Positions 45,232 to 54,808 of a DNA stretch of 64,000 bases are shown here, in pieces; the stretch's first letter is position 1, and every line of letters starts with the position of its first letter. A program made the translations under genes and the position numbers. The DNA is taken from positions 62,001-126,000 of the forward strand of contig CAJTDK010000004.1 of assembly GCA_910575105.1 (NCBI GenBank), given 5' to 3'. The stretch comes from Lachnospiraceae bacterium. GTDB lineage: Bacteria > Bacillota > Clostridia > Lachnospirales > Lachnospiraceae. The notes below the pieces were generated by a model that saw nothing but the letters and a program-made list of their open reading frames with translations, did not search any database and was not told where the DNA came from.

Positions 45232-45275
45232 AAGAGCCTGACCGCGGAGAAACTTTTGTGGATCAGGCTCTTTTT
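45232..45275 (+). terminator. Terminator of carAB
   Basis: AAGAGCCTGA (45232-45241) pairs perfectly with TCAGGCTCTT (45263-45272), followed by TTT. Located 100 bp after carB. Confidence 0.85.
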
Positions 45276-45344
45276 ATGAGAGACGATTGAAGCGGCATAG
45301 ATATTCGCCGTGCAAAGCTTGTTTCTGACTGAGGAAGTATGATT

Positions 45345-45605
45345 TTAAGCTTGCTTTGACTTCCTGACTGCCTCCTCAAGGTCAAAGGTCATACTGCCGT
45401 CTTCGAAGACGAAACAGGGAATCCCGATATTCCCTTTCTCCTTTGCCGGGCCAAATTCCTTGTGACTGTCCCGGAATCGTAAAAATTCCTTCAGAACTTC
45501 TATAGATTCTGTGAAATCGGTATATTCGTATGCGATACCTTCATGATCAAGTGTCTTTTTTGCTTCGCGGCAATCGGTACACAGATCTGTTCCGAGCATC
45601 TTCAT
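45345..45605 (-). CDS. Glutaredoxin-like small redox protein
   Basis: 86-residue thioredoxin-fold protein with the redox motif 'DLCTDCREA' (Cys9 and Cys12) and cis-proline region 'GIPCFVFEDG'. The second half ends in a helix as in glutaredoxins. AAGGAGGAGCC upstream of the ATG at 45605 supports the start. It probably reduces disulfides or reports redox state; its partner is unknown. Monocistronic, convergent with carB. Confidence 0.82.
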   Translation of the reverse strand: MKMLGTDLCTDCREAKKTLDHEGIAYEYTDFTESIEVLKEFLRFRDSHKEFGPAKEKGNIGIPCFVFEDGSMTFDLEEAVRKSKQA

Positions 45606-45752
45606 CGCGGCTCCTCCTTTGTGTATTAAAAATTTTTCTCATTCTATTATAACCAAAAAGGGGCTGATTTTCAAATAGACTAAACAAATAAATGGCGGTG
45701 ATTTATCAGTAACCTGATGGTGTCAAAACCTGGGAAATCAATGCGTAAGGTA

Positions 45753-45781
45753 TTGTCAGCCCCACAACCTTAAGTTATAAT
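45753..45781 (+). promoter_or_regulatory. Sigma-A promoter of the cupin gene
   Basis: TTGTCA (45753-45758), 17-bp spacer, TATAAT (45776-45781), followed by an AAAGGAGG site and the ATG at 45819. Confidence 0.7.
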
Positions 45782-45818
45782 CAAAAGCACAAGTATATGA
45801 ACAAAGGAGGCGTTTACT

Positions 45819-46163
45819 ATGACAAAAGCTGGACAAAGAGAGATCATCAAAGCTGAGCATGCCTACGGCGGCGAGGGGTATATCACAAAGGAGATGCTCA
45901 TCTCCGACGAGGCCCGCGGGGAGCACTGCAAGATGTATGCAAAGGTGACCGTGCCTGTCGGCTGCGAGATCGGCTATCACGTACATCATGGAGATGAGGA
46001 AGGCTACTACATCCTGACCGGAACCGGAGTTTACAATGATAACGGTACAGAGATGCCGCTTGACCCCGGCGATTCCTTCTTCTGCAAAGAAGGTGACGGG
46101 CACGGCATCAAAAATACCGGCGGGGAAGATATCACTTTTGTAGCATTGATTCTGAAGAAATAA
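45819..46163 (+). CDS. Cupin-domain protein
   Basis: 114-residue single-domain cupin. Motif 1 'GYHVHHGDEEGYYILTGTG' supplies His, His and Glu metal ligands, and motif 2 'PLDPGDSFFCKEGDGHGIKN' the last His. Such small proteins bind a divalent metal and act as isomerases, dioxygenases or sensors; the reaction cannot be deduced. It has its own promoter and a hairpin terminator 38 bp after the stop. Confidence 0.85.
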   Translation: MTKAGQREIIKAEHAYGGEGYITKEMLISDEARGEHCKMYAKVTVPVGCEIGYHVHHGDEEGYYILTGTGVYNDNGTEMPLDPGDSFFCKEGDGHGIKNTGGEDITFVALILKK

Positions 46164-46200
46164 GTGCAGATTTCTGGTATGCCAGAACAGATATCATGAT

Positions 46201-46222
46201 AAGCCCGTCTTTCGGCGGGCTT
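46201..46222. terminator. Shared hairpin terminator, cupin/aminotransferase
   Basis: AAGCCCG (46201-46207) pairs with CGGGCTT (46216-46222). It sits between convergent genes and is usable from both sides, though U tracts are short. Confidence 0.6.
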
Positions 46223-46243
46223 ACAGTTCATCATCTCTTATTT

Positions 46244-47332
46244 TCAGATCTTCGCAAGCACCGACAAAAGCCGCGTATTATCCTCCGGCTTCATCACACA
46301 GAATCGTACAAATTCCCCTTCAAGGCTCTGGAAGGAGGAGCAGTCCCGGATCATCAATTTTTCCTTAACCGCCGTCTCGAATACTTGAAAAGAATCCACC
46401 CCTTCCTTGAGAATCTTAAGCAGGATAAAGTTGGCATAAGCCGGATATACTTTAAAGGAATCAAGAGCTTTAAGTTCCCGGCACATTCTGGTGCGCTCGG
46501 CATCGATCAGACGGCGTGTCCGCCCGATATATTTTTCGTCCTTAAGCATAAGCTCCCCCGCGAATGCGCCGACGCTGTTTAAGCTCCAGGGATTCTGGTG
46601 GGTCAGCAGCATGGACAAAAATTCCTTGTTGCTGGTGATGCCGTATCCGAAACGGAGTCCCGGGGCGGCGAAGAATTTGGATACGCCGCGGATGACCATG
46701 AGATTGTCATAGCGTTTTGTTATGGGGACGGCGGTGATCTTTTCAGTGTTCGGCGCGAATTCTACATAAGTTTCGTCGATCATGACAAAGATATTTCTTT
46801 TCTGGCAGAAGTTGACGATCTTTTCCATATTTTCTTGATGGACGGCAGAGGAGGTAGGATTGTTGGGGTTGCAGATAATGACAAGATCCGCGTCCTCAGG
46901 AATGGAATTGATAAAATCTTCGGTATCGAGTATAAAATTATCAGATTCCTTCAAATTATAATAGGAAAGAAGCCCTCCGGTCAGGGCAAGCTCCCGTTCG
47001 TATTCCGAATAGGTGGGGCCGAGGACGAACGCCTTTTTGGCGGAGCGCTGGCTGATCAGCAAAGAGATCAGCTCCGTGGAGCCGTTGCCGACGACGATCG
47101 TTTCCGGGCTACATCCGCAGTAGCGGCTTATGGCCTGCTTAAGGGAAGTGTAGCTGCGGTCGGGATAGCTGCTGATGATGTCTAAATGGGCAGCAAGCGT
47201 TTGTTTGACAGCGTCTGAGAGTCCGAGGGGATTGACGTTAGCCCCGAACATGACGATCGCCTCTTTGGGAATGTGGTAGTATTCTGCGATCTTTTCAAGA
47301 TCGCTTCCGTGAAATTCAACTTTTTTTGACAT
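46244..47332 (-). CDS. HisC/CobD-like PLP-dependent aminotransferase
   Basis: 362-residue fold-type I aminotransferase. Motifs: 'NVNPLGLSDAV' (substrate region), 'GNGSTELISLL', 'CNPNNPTSS', 'MIDETYVEF' (PLP-binding Asp and Tyr) and the Schiff-base Lys in 'RGVSKFFAAPGLRFGY'. The N-terminal 'FHGSDLEKI' resembles the 'HGGN' start of CobD threonine-phosphate decarboxylases as much as histidinol-phosphate aminotransferase. No his or cob genes adjoin, so substrate is uncertain. GGAGAG upstream of ATG 47332. Confidence 0.82.
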   Translation of the reverse strand: MSKKVEFHGSDLEKIAEYYHIPKEAIVMFGANVNPLGLSDAVKQTLAAHLDIISSYPDRSYTSLKQAISRYCGCSPETIVVGNGSTELISLLISQRSAKKAFVLGPTYSEYERELALTGGLLSYYNLKESDNFILDTEDFINSIPEDADLVIICNPNNPTSSAVHQENMEKIVNFCQKRNIFVMIDETYVEFAPNTEKITAVPITKRYDNLMVIRGVSKFFAAPGLRFGYGITSNKEFLSMLLTHQNPWSLNSVGAFAGELMLKDEKYIGRTRRLIDAERTRMCRELKALDSFKVYPAYANFILLKILKEGVDSFQVFETAVKEKLMIRDCSSFQSLEGEFVRFCVMKPEDNTRLLSVLAKI

Positions 47333-47406
47333 TTTGTCTCTCCTTGTTTATACTATTATAGCGGATAAATGATTATTCGTGATGCAAATCAGTATGCTGC
47401 CGGCTT

Positions 47407-47548
47407 CTGTTCACAGGGCGGGTATGCGCACTGGGTGTACCTTCCGTGAGAACAGGATACAGGAGTGAGGAGTGGCTTTTGCGCAGCAAAACTTGGAATG
47501 CCGCCACGAATCGTTGCTATGAGCAGCCCTTGGGCTGTGAATAGCAAC
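47407..47548. other. Gene-free spacer with nested hairpins
   Basis: The 336-bp gap between the divergent aminotransferase and giant repeat protein genes holds two foldable segments. CTGTTCAC (47407-47414) pairs with GTGAGAACAG (47446-47455). GTTGCTAT (47513-47520) pairs with ATAGCAAC (47541-47548), enclosing a second stem GCAGCCC/GGGCTGT. No reading frame or known RNA family is recognised. Confidence 0.45.
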
Positions 47549-47587
47549 AAGGTTCTACATATATTTTCAAGATTTTGTGTTTCGGCA

Positions 47588-47617
47588 TTGCCATAAGCTA
47601 TATAATAATGCTATAAT
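47588..47617 (+). promoter_or_regulatory. Promoter of the DUF5717-like operon
   Basis: TTGCCA (47588-47593), 18-bp spacer, TATAAT (47612-47617). It implies a start of transcription near 47624. Confidence 0.5.
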
Positions 47618-47668
47618 TTATTATAGTATGTTTTGAAAAAAAAGCAACGAAAGAAGCAGGTGTCAGGC

Positions 47669-50600
47669 TTGAAAAATAAGATTCAGAAATTTTCCAAGGG
47701 AGACTTTCGACTTGTCAGGCCGGATGTAGAGTTTGAAGAAACGAATCTGGTACTGATCATCGGCGAAGGAGAAGTATATAAGACCGGCTTCCAGATCAGG
47801 AGCAGGAATGATAGTAAGATCAGGGGACTTATCTACCCCTCTTCTTTTCGTGTCTCTTTTAAGGATCAGGGATTCGAGGGGAATCCTGCGCGGGTGGAAT
47901 TCACCTATGACGGCAGGGGGCTTAAGCCTGGACATGTGGAGAAAGGGAAGTTTACCGTCGTATGCTCAGGAGGTGAGTATGAGCTTCCCTTTACGGCGAT
48001 CATAGAAAAGCCGTATATTATGACGGCCTACGGCAAGGTGCAGAGTACGGACGACTTCCGTAAGCTTGCGGTCAAGGATTATTCGGAAGCAGGACGGCTG
48101 TTCCGTTCGAAGTCCTTTTATGAGATATTGAAGTATGAGAATGAACGTATTTTCTATCTGTATGACAATATGCGCCGCTGGTCTCTGGGCGAGCAGGCGA
48201 TGGAGGAGTTTTTGGTCGGCATTAAGCAGAAGGAGTGTATCTTTCTGACCCTTGCGGGGGAAGGGATGCTTTTTGAGGATATTGACGAGCCGACGAAGGG
48301 TATTATCTCCGTGATGAAGAATACCTGGGGGTATATGCCCATTAAGATCAGGGCGGAGGGAAGGTTTTTGAAGGTGATGCGCCCGGAGATCACGACGGAG
48401 GATTTCGTGGGCAATACGCTGGAAGTGGAGTACTTGGTGCGGCCGGAGCATTTGCACGGAGGGCGCAACTATGGGTCGATCCGCTTTATCACGCCCTACG
48501 AGGAGATCACCTATGAGGTAGAGGTCCTACAGAGCATGGAGTATGATGAGAACCATCATCTTCCGGAGCTTCTGTGCGCCCAGGTGCTGAAGGAGTATAT
48601 CAGCTATGTGGGCGGCAGGAAGGAACTTAAGGCATGGGTGGACAGCGCGGAGGAGAAAGTAGCCTCCTTGAGGAAGCTTGACCCTAACAGCGAGCTTTAT
48701 CAGCTCCTTCAGGCGCACATTTACATTAAGGGGCGCAAGATGGAGGAGGCGAAGTGGATTTTGGAAAATTTTAACTATAACCGCTTTGCCATTGGTAAGG
48801 ATCCCATCATTAACTGCTATTATCTGTACCTGACTGCGCTGATCAGAGGAAAGGGAAGTCACACGGAGCGGGTCCTTGACGAGATCGGCAAGACCTATAT
48901 GCGCTACCAGGACTGCTGGATGCTGCTGCAGATGCTGATCCACCTGGACCGCAGGTACCGGAATCCCTATAAGAAGCTGGAGGTCTTAGAGCAGCAGTTT
49001 GAGTTCGATTGCCATCAGGTGATGTTCTATCTGGAGGCGTACCTCTGCTATCAGGAGAAGCCCATACTCCTGAAAAAATTAGGAAAATTCGAGATACAGG
49101 TGCTGGAGTTCGCCTCCAAGTACCGGCTGATGTCCAAGGAGCTGGCTCTTTATGTGGCGAATTTTGCCAGCCAGCAGAAGTCCTACAGTGAGCCGCTGTT
49201 CCGCATCTTGGTGCGTATCTATGAGATGTACCGGGAGAAGATGATCTTGAACACGATCTGTACGCTGCTGATCAAGGGCAATAAGATGCAGAGGAAATAT
49301 TTTATCTGGTATCAGCGTTCTGTGGAGGCGGGGCTTAAGATTGCGCAGCTTTACGAGTATTATATGGTTACCCTGGATACGTCTTCGGTGAGAGGTGCTT
49401 TGCCGAAGTCTATTTTCCTATATTTTATGCACGGGAATTCACTGGATTACAAGAAGACGGCCTTTCTGTATGCCAATCTTTTGACCTATGAGGTGGGCGG
49501 TGAGGATCTGTTCCTCAACTACCGGGAGCAGATGGTCTCCTTTACCTGGGACCAGCTCATGAAGCGGCATATCACGGAGCATCTGCGGGTGCTCTATAAG
49601 CGGTTCTGCATAAAGGAGGAGATGACGGATGAGCGCATGGAGGCCATGCGGGATATCTGCTTTTCCTACAGCGTGACCACGAAGGTCTCGGATATGAACT
49701 ATGTGCTGGTCATTGAGAAGAACGGCGAGGCGAAGCAGAAGGTTCCTTATGAGCATGACGGTACGACCATCATCTGTCTGTACAATAAAGAATCGCGTAT
49801 TGTGTGGGAGTCGGTTTCGGGAAGGTATTATACCGATTCTATTCCCTATGAGACGAAACGGCTGTTTTACGAGCCGCGTTTCCTTGAGATGTGCAAGAAA
49901 TACGAGGAGACAGAAGGAAAGGGGCAGGAATTCCAGGCGAAGGAAGAGCTGACGCTGGAGAATGTCCGGGAGAAGGGAATCGGTGCCTTTGATGAGCAGG
50001 AGGTATTCCGGTTCTGCAGCCATGTGGTGAGGGATACTAATTATAAGGAAGATGAATTTCTCACTCATCTGTGCTTTGCGCTGTTTGGGCTTGGACAGTA
50101 CGACAAGGCGACGCTGATGTATCTGGCCAACTGGTACTGCGGCGCCACAGACGATATGAAGAAGCTGTGGGCGGTACTGAAGGATTATGAGATTCCGTCG
50201 TATAAGATCGGGGAGCGCATTATCACGCAGATGGTCTTCTCGGAAAATTTGTTTGACGAGGAGAAGATATTTGAGGATTACTATCTGTCAGATAATACGT
50301 ATTTCCGGCTGAAGCAGGCGTATCTGGCCTATGTTGCCAGGGAATACCTTGTGTTTGGGCGCGAGACGAAGCGGTGTGTGTTTGATATCATTGCCAATGA
50401 GTGTGAGCAGGGGGAGGAGCTGCCGGATATCTGCAAGGCGGCGCTTCTTAAGTATTTTTCCAGACAGAGCTTTTCGGCTGACTATGAGCCGGTGCTCCAT
50501 CAGGTGCTGAGGGAGATGTGCGAGCGGCAGCTTGTATTCCCGTTCTATCTGAACTACGATGAGGCATGGCTTCGTGAGCTGCAGCTTTATGATAAATCCA

Positions 50601-50959
50601 TGGTGTTTTACCAGGGAGAGCCGGGTAGCAGCGTGGAGCTCTATTACAAGATGCGCCGCGGCGGGAGAGAGGAGCTGGGATATCATAAGGAGACGCTTCT
50701 TCCGGTATTCGAGAATTTATATGTGAAGCAGTTTGTGCTGTATGACGACGAGCATGTAAGCTATTATTTCCAGGAGACCAGGGGCAAGAAGGTGACGGCC
50801 TCTGAGAAGGCGGTCCTTGACGGAAGGAAGAAGACTGCCGCCGGAAAATACGGGAGGATCAACGCATTGATCCGCATGTCCCCTGCAAGCCGCAAGAAGA
50901 TGATGGCGGTTTTTGAGGAGGATGAACGGATGGCGGATAGGATGTTTAAAATATATTAA
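47669..50959 (+). CDS. Giant repeat protein, DUF5717-like
   Basis: About 1096 residues, cytosolic (no signal peptide or membrane segment). Two beta-sandwich-like domains (about 10-110 and 195-300, ending in 'ELPFTAIIEKP' and 'EEITYEVEVLQ') precede a very long helical solenoid (about 310-1000) of TPR-like character rich in Tyr, Leu and Glu. No catalytic motif is seen. I take it as the DUF5717 family (recollection). TTG at 47669 with CAGGTG upstream is preferred; TTG at 47633 would lie about 10 nt after the predicted transcript start with no ribosome site. It is followed by an actin/Hsp70-fold-like protein and a TPR-like protein, probably as one complex. Confidence 0.7.
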   Translation: MKNKIQKFSKGDFRLVRPDVEFEETNLVLIIGEGEVYKTGFQIRSRNDSKIRGLIYPSSFRVSFKDQGFEGNPARVEFTYDGRGLKPGHVEKGKFTVVCSGGEYELPFTAIIEKPYIMTAYGKVQSTDDFRKLAVKDYSEAGRLFRSKSFYEILKYENERIFYLYDNMRRWSLGEQAMEEFLVGIKQKECIFLTLAGEGMLFEDIDEPTKGIISVMKNTWGYMPIKIRAEGRFLKVMRPEITTEDFVGNTLEVEYLVRPEHLHGGRNYGSIRFITPYEEITYEVEVLQSMEYDENHHLPELLCAQVLKEYISYVGGRKELKAWVDSAEEKVASLRKLDPNSELYQLLQAHIYIKGRKMEEAKWILENFNYNRFAIGKDPIINCYYLYLTALIRGKGSHTERVLDEIGKTYMRYQDCWMLLQMLIHLDRRYRNPYKKLEVLEQQFEFDCHQVMFYLEAYLCYQEKPILLKKLGKFEIQVLEFASKYRLMSKELALYVANFASQQKSYSEPLFRILVRIYEMYREKMILNTICTLLIKGNKMQRKYFIWYQRSVEAGLKIAQLYEYYMVTLDTSSVRGALPKSIFLYFMHGNSLDYKKTAFLYANLLTYEVGGEDLFLNYREQMVSFTWDQLMKRHITEHLRVLYKRFCIKEEMTDERMEAMRDICFSYSVTTKVSDMNYVLVIEKNGEAKQKVPYEHDGTTIICLYNKESRIVWESVSGRYYTDSIPYETKRLFYEPRFLEMCKKYEETEGKGQEFQAKEELTLENVREKGIGAFDEQEVFRFCSHVVRDTNYKEDEFLTHLCFALFGLGQYDKATLMYLANWYCGATDDMKKLWAVLKDYEIPSYKIGERIITQMVFSENLFDEEKIFEDYYLSDNTYFRLKQAYLAYVAREYLVFGRETKRCVFDIIANECEQGEELPDICKAALLKYFSRQSFSADYEPVLHQVLREMCERQLVFPFYLNYDEAWLRELQLYDKSMVFYQGEPGSSVELYYKMRRGGREELGYHKETLLPVFENLYVKQFVLYDDEHVSYYFQETRGKKVTASEKAVLDGRKKTAAGKYGRINALIRMSPASRKKMMAVFEEDERMADRMFKIY

Positions 50960-50982
50960 GTGTTGTTTTAGGAGGAAATGGG

Positions 50983-52269
50983 ATGGAGCGAGGGAGTATC
51001 CTTGGATATGACCTGAATGAAAAATACTGCCAGATCAGTTATTATAACGAAGCTAAGAATGAGCCGGAGACTCTGGAAGTTTCCTCTGACAATTATCAGA
51101 TCCCCCTTTCCCTCGGGAGGATGGACGGGCAGTGGGTCTATGGTATGGAGGCGGAGTGCTTAAAGGCGGTGGATGACAGCCTTTTTGTGGAGGATTTGTT
51201 TGTCAATGCGTTCTATCACAGGAAGGTTTCTCTGGGAAGGAAGGTCTACGATGCCGTATGGCTCCTGGCAAAGTTCATCAAGCTTACTTTAGAAAGGTTT
51301 GACGAGATCGAATATCTGACCTTTTCCACGCCCTTTACCAGTGTGGACATGTCTAAGATGTTAAAAAGCATCGGCAGGCATCTTGGGATCCCGAAGGATA
51401 AGATCTATGTGCAGGATTACAAGGAGAGCTTTTGCCAGTATATGTTCTACCAGCCAAAGGAGCTGTGGCAGTACGAGTCTGCGCTGATTTTCTGCGATGC
51501 ACAGAAGATCAAGGCATTTATGCTGAAACGGCTTCATGTGGTGAACAACCGTGACAAGGAAGTGTTTGTGACGGTGGATGAGGTGGCGAAGGCGCATATT
51601 AAGGAACTTGAGGCCATCCATCTTCTGCTTGACGACGAGGAGAAGGCCCGGAGTGCGGACGAGACTTTCAAGGCATTTATCCAGAGTGTGTTTGAGAAAA
51701 AAGTGATCTCCTCGGTGTATCTGACCGGCGAGGGATTTGAGAATAACTGGTATCCGAATTCCCTCAAAGTGCTCTGCAACGGGCGGAGGGCATTTGTGGG
51801 GAATAATCTTCACAGCAAAGGTGCTTGCTATACTTCTGTACGTGTATGCAGAGATGACAATGAAGGGCCGGTCTATCTGGATGAGTCGAAGATGACTCAG
51901 CAGATTTCCCTGCGGATGCGGGTGAACGGCAAGGAAGGGTGGTACCCGGTGGTGTCCTGGGGTACCCGCTGGTACGAGGCAGACGGGGAATGGGAGGTGC
52001 TTCTTGAGGACGATTCGGATCTGGAGGTCCACATTGAGTCACTTGCAGGAGAGGAGCTCCAGGTGGAGCGGATATCCTTAAAGGGGCTGCCTGAACGGTC
52101 GGATTATTCCCTGCGGCTTAAGATAGAGATCATGTTTCTGGAGGAGCGTCTCTGCAGGCTGACGCTTAAAGACATCGGCTTCGGGGATTTTTATCCTCCT
52201 TCCGGATTTTCCGTGACAAAGGATATACATTTAGGAGGGATCAATGGGCAGTTTAATTCTATGTCATAA
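50983..52269 (+). CDS. Degenerate actin/Hsp70-fold-like protein, DUF5716-like
   Basis: 428-residue cytosolic protein. The start 'SILGYDLNEKYCQISYY' imitates the phosphate-1 loop of the actin/Hsp70/sugar-kinase fold (Asp kept, following Gly-Thr lost). 'LIFCDAQKIKAFML' sits where the phosphate-2 strand should be but lacks its glycines. 'VYLTGEGFENNW' resembles the adenosine motif. The C-terminal 120 or so residues are beta-rich, like an Hsp70 substrate-binding lobe. So it is likely an Hsp70-like scaffold with weak or no ATPase activity (inference). GGAGG precedes the ATG; it lies 23 bp after the giant repeat gene. Confidence 0.65.
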   Translation: MERGSILGYDLNEKYCQISYYNEAKNEPETLEVSSDNYQIPLSLGRMDGQWVYGMEAECLKAVDDSLFVEDLFVNAFYHRKVSLGRKVYDAVWLLAKFIKLTLERFDEIEYLTFSTPFTSVDMSKMLKSIGRHLGIPKDKIYVQDYKESFCQYMFYQPKELWQYESALIFCDAQKIKAFMLKRLHVVNNRDKEVFVTVDEVAKAHIKELEAIHLLLDDEEKARSADETFKAFIQSVFEKKVISSVYLTGEGFENNWYPNSLKVLCNGRRAFVGNNLHSKGACYTSVRVCRDDNEGPVYLDESKMTQQISLRMRVNGKEGWYPVVSWGTRWYEADGEWEVLLEDDSDLEVHIESLAGEELQVERISLKGLPERSDYSLRLKIEIMFLEERLCRLTLKDIGFGDFYPPSGFSVTKDIHLGGINGQFNSMS

Positions 52270-53041
52270 TAAGAGGGCGCAGCAGCCCTACGAGATCGGC
52301 CGCATCCATTTGCGCATTTATACAATAGAAGAATTGTGTTATTATGTATGTAACAATCTCTATCTGATCGACCATACGATTATGAACCGCCAGCTCTGTG
52401 AATGGATATCCACGGAGCTTCACCTGGACGCGCTTGCGGAGAAGCTGAGGGAGGAGCTTTCGAAAAACTGCTCGGAGGAGCAGTTCGTGATCTCGCTGCT
52501 CCGGGGGTCCTATATCTACGCCCAGTCGGAGATCAATAAGATCCAGGGTCTCCTTGAGAACCTTAGAAACCAGAGGGAAGTAGAAAAGATTAAGTTTAAA
52601 GGGGATACGCTGCTTAGGAGCGGTGAGTATTCTGCGGCGATCCTGGTCTATCAGTCCATCGTGAATGCGGAGTGGGACGATTCTGCAGGAAAGAGGTTCT
52701 ACGGGCATGTCTACGGATGCATGGGGTCTTCGTACGGGCACTTGTTCCTCTATGAGGAGGCGCTGGCTGCGTACAAGGAGGCATATTATCTCTGCGAGGA
52801 GCCAGATATGCTGAAGGCTTATCTTTATTGCTGTTATCAGGCGTATACGAGAAAGGATTACACGAAGATGCTGTCGGGGAATCCTTTGTTTCTCAGTATG
52901 GCGTCAAAGCTTAAGGAAGAGATGAAAGAGGTGCATGAAAAGATAGACCCGGATGTGCCGGAGGAGAAGCTTTCACAGTGGAAGAATGATTACCGGAGGC
53001 TTGACAGCCGCAAGGGGATGAAGAGTACAGTGAACGGATGA
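52244..53041 (+). CDS. TPR-like helical protein
   Basis: 265-residue cytosolic protein overlapping the preceding gene by 26 bp, with AGGAGG before the ATG. Residues about 115-215 contain TPR-like helix pairs ('KGDTLLRSGEYSAAILVYQS', 'LFLYEEALAAYKEAYYL'). The N-terminal 100 residues are helical without a known motif. The overlap suggests tight co-production with the Hsp70-like protein, with a co-chaperone-like or adaptor role (inference). Family not named with certainty. Confidence 0.7.
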   Translation: MGSLILCHNKRAQQPYEIGRIHLRIYTIEELCYYVCNNLYLIDHTIMNRQLCEWISTELHLDALAEKLREELSKNCSEEQFVISLLRGSYIYAQSEINKIQGLLENLRNQREVEKIKFKGDTLLRSGEYSAAILVYQSIVNAEWDDSAGKRFYGHVYGCMGSSYGHLFLYEEALAAYKEAYYLCEEPDMLKAYLYCCYQAYTRKDYTKMLSGNPLFLSMASKLKEEMKEVHEKIDPDVPEEKLSQWKNDYRRLDSRKGMKSTVNG

Positions 53042-53066
53042 ATAAAAAATTAAAGAGGAGATAAGT

Positions 53067-54503
53067 ATGATGACGAATGACAGATACCAAAGTCCGCTCT
53101 CAGAGCGGTATGCCAGCAAGGAGATGCAGTACATTTTTTCGCCGGACAAGAAGTTTTGTACATGGCGCAGGCTGTGGATCGCGCTTGCCGAGACGGAGAG
53201 GGAGTTGGGGCTTAATATCACTGAGGAGCAGATTGAGGAGCTAAAGGCCCATGCAGAAGATATCAATTATGATGTGGCAAAGGCGCGGGAAAAGGAAGTG
53301 CGCCATGATGTCATGTCTCATGTCTATGCTTATGGGCAGCAGTGCCCGAAGGCCAAGGGAATCATCCATCTCGGGGCGACCTCCTGTTATGTAGGCGACA
53401 ATACGGATATCATCCTGATGTCGGAGGCGCTCAAGCTGGTGCGGAAAAAGCTGGTGAATGTCATTGCAAAGCTGGCAAGGTTCGCTGATGAGTATAAGAG
53501 CCTACCCACCCTTGCTTTCACGCATTTTCAGCCGGCACAGCCTACGACGGTGGGAAAGAGGGCGACGCTTTGGATGCAGGAATTTGAGATGGATCTGGAG
53601 GATCTTGAGTATGTGATGAAAAGCCTTAAGCTTCTGGGGTCTAAGGGGACGACGGGGACACAGGCAAGCTTTCTTGAGCTGTTCGACGGGGATCAGGAAA
53701 CGATCGATAAGATCGATCCGATGATCGCGGAAAAGATGGGCTTTCCGGCATGTTATCCGGTATCCGGGCAGACCTATTCCCGCAAGGTGGATACAAGAGT
53801 GCTAAACGTCCTTTCCGGCATCGCGGCCAGCGCCCACAAGATGTCCAATGATATCCGCCTTCTCCAGCACCTTAAGGAGGTAGAGGAACCATTTGAAAAA
53901 TCCCAGATCGGCTCTTCTGCCATGGCTTACAAGAGGAATCCCATGAGGAGCGAGAGGATCGCCTCTCTTTCCAGGTATGTGATGGTCGATGCACTGAATC
54001 CGGCGATCACCTCTGCCACCCAGTGGTTTGAACGGACACTTGACGATTCTGCCAACAAGCGTCTTAGTGTGCCGGAGGGCTTTCTTGCTGTCGACGGCAT
54101 TCTGGATCTGTGCCTGAACGTAGTGGACGGGCTGGTCGTGTATCCGAAGGTGATCGAGAAGCGTCTGATGAGCGAGCTTCCTTTTATGGCTACGGAAAAT
54201 ATCATGATGGATGCGGTGAAGGCAGGCGGGGACAGGCAGGAGCTTCATGAGCGCATCCGCGAGCTTTCTATGGAAGCGGGGCGTAATGTGAAGGAAAAAG
54301 GACTGGATAATAACCTTCTTGAACTGATCGCGGCAGATCCGGCATTCGGCCTGACCTTAGATGAGCTGAAGCAGACGATGGACCCGTCCAGATATACCGG
54401 GCGCGCTCCCCTGCAGGTGGAGGAATATCTTTCGCAGGTCATCCGTCCCCTTCTTGAAGAGTACAAGGACGTGCTGGGGGTAAAGGCAGAGATTAATGTA
54501 TAA
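53067..54503 (+). CDS. purB: Adenylosuccinate lyase
   Basis: 478-residue cytosolic enzyme of the fumarase/aspartase superfamily, acting twice in purine synthesis (SAICAR to AICAR, adenylosuccinate to AMP). The family signature loop is '[18 protein letters not shown]' (about 285-302), with the catalytic His region in '[15 protein letters not shown]'. At 478 residues it belongs to the longer type common in clostridia. It starts 25 bp after the TPR-like gene with GGAGATAAG, so it may be cotranscribed with that trio; the functional link is unclear. Terminator at 54609. Confidence 0.95.
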   Translation: MMTNDRYQSPLSERYASKEMQYIFSPDKKFCTWRRLWIALAETERELGLNITEEQIEELKAHAEDINYDVAKAREKEVRHDVMSHVYAYGQQCPKAKGIIHLGATSCYVGDNTDIILMSEALKLVRKKLVNVIAKLARFADEYKSLPTLAFTHFQPAQPTTVGKRATLWMQEFEMDLEDLEYVMKSLKLLGSKGTTGTQASFLELFDGDQETIDKIDPMIAEKMGFPACYPVSGQTYSRKVDTRVLNVLSGIAASAHKMSNDIRLLQHLKEVEEPFEKSQIGSSAMAYKRNPMRSERIASLSRYVMVDALNPAITSATQWFERTLDDSANKRLSVPEGFLAVDGILDLCLNVVDGLVVYPKVIEKRLMSELPFMATENIMMDAVKAGGDRQELHERIRELSMEAGRNVKEKGLDNNLLELIAADPAFGLTLDELKQTMDPSRYTGRAPLQVEEYLSQVIRPLLEEYKDVLGVKAEINV

Positions 54504-54608
54504 GCGGATGTGGGGATAAGCAGATGGCAGTTATCATCGGACAGAAGTTTGATAAAAAAATAGCAAAATGCCGAAAATAAAAAATTATCTATCGGCAAAT
54601 AGTAAGAA

Positions 54609-54645
54609 GCAGCGTGAAAAACCTTTATTTTCCGCTGTTTCTTTT
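54609..54645 (+). terminator. Terminator after purB
   Basis: GCAGCGTGAAAA (54609-54620) pairs with TTTTCCGCTGT (54628-54638) allowing one mismatch, followed by TTCTTTT. Confidence 0.65.
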
Positions 54646-54716
54646 ATTGAGAAAATGATTGACAAATGGGAGGATTAGGAAAATTGACGAAAATTATTCA
54701 TGAAAAGTCAGAAATG

Positions 54717-54745
54717 TTGAAAAAGTATCATTGAAATGTTAAAAT
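54717..54745 (+). promoter_or_regulatory. Sigma-A promoter of the symporter gene
   Basis: TTGAAA (54717-54722), 17-bp spacer, TAAAAT (54740-54745), 63 bp before the symporter start. The rest of the 305-bp spacer holds only the purB terminator. Confidence 0.55.
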
Positions 54746-54808
54746 GATGTCTATAAACACAATGATGTTATTAATAATATCTATAATGAGAAAAGGGGGA
54801 ATTACAGT

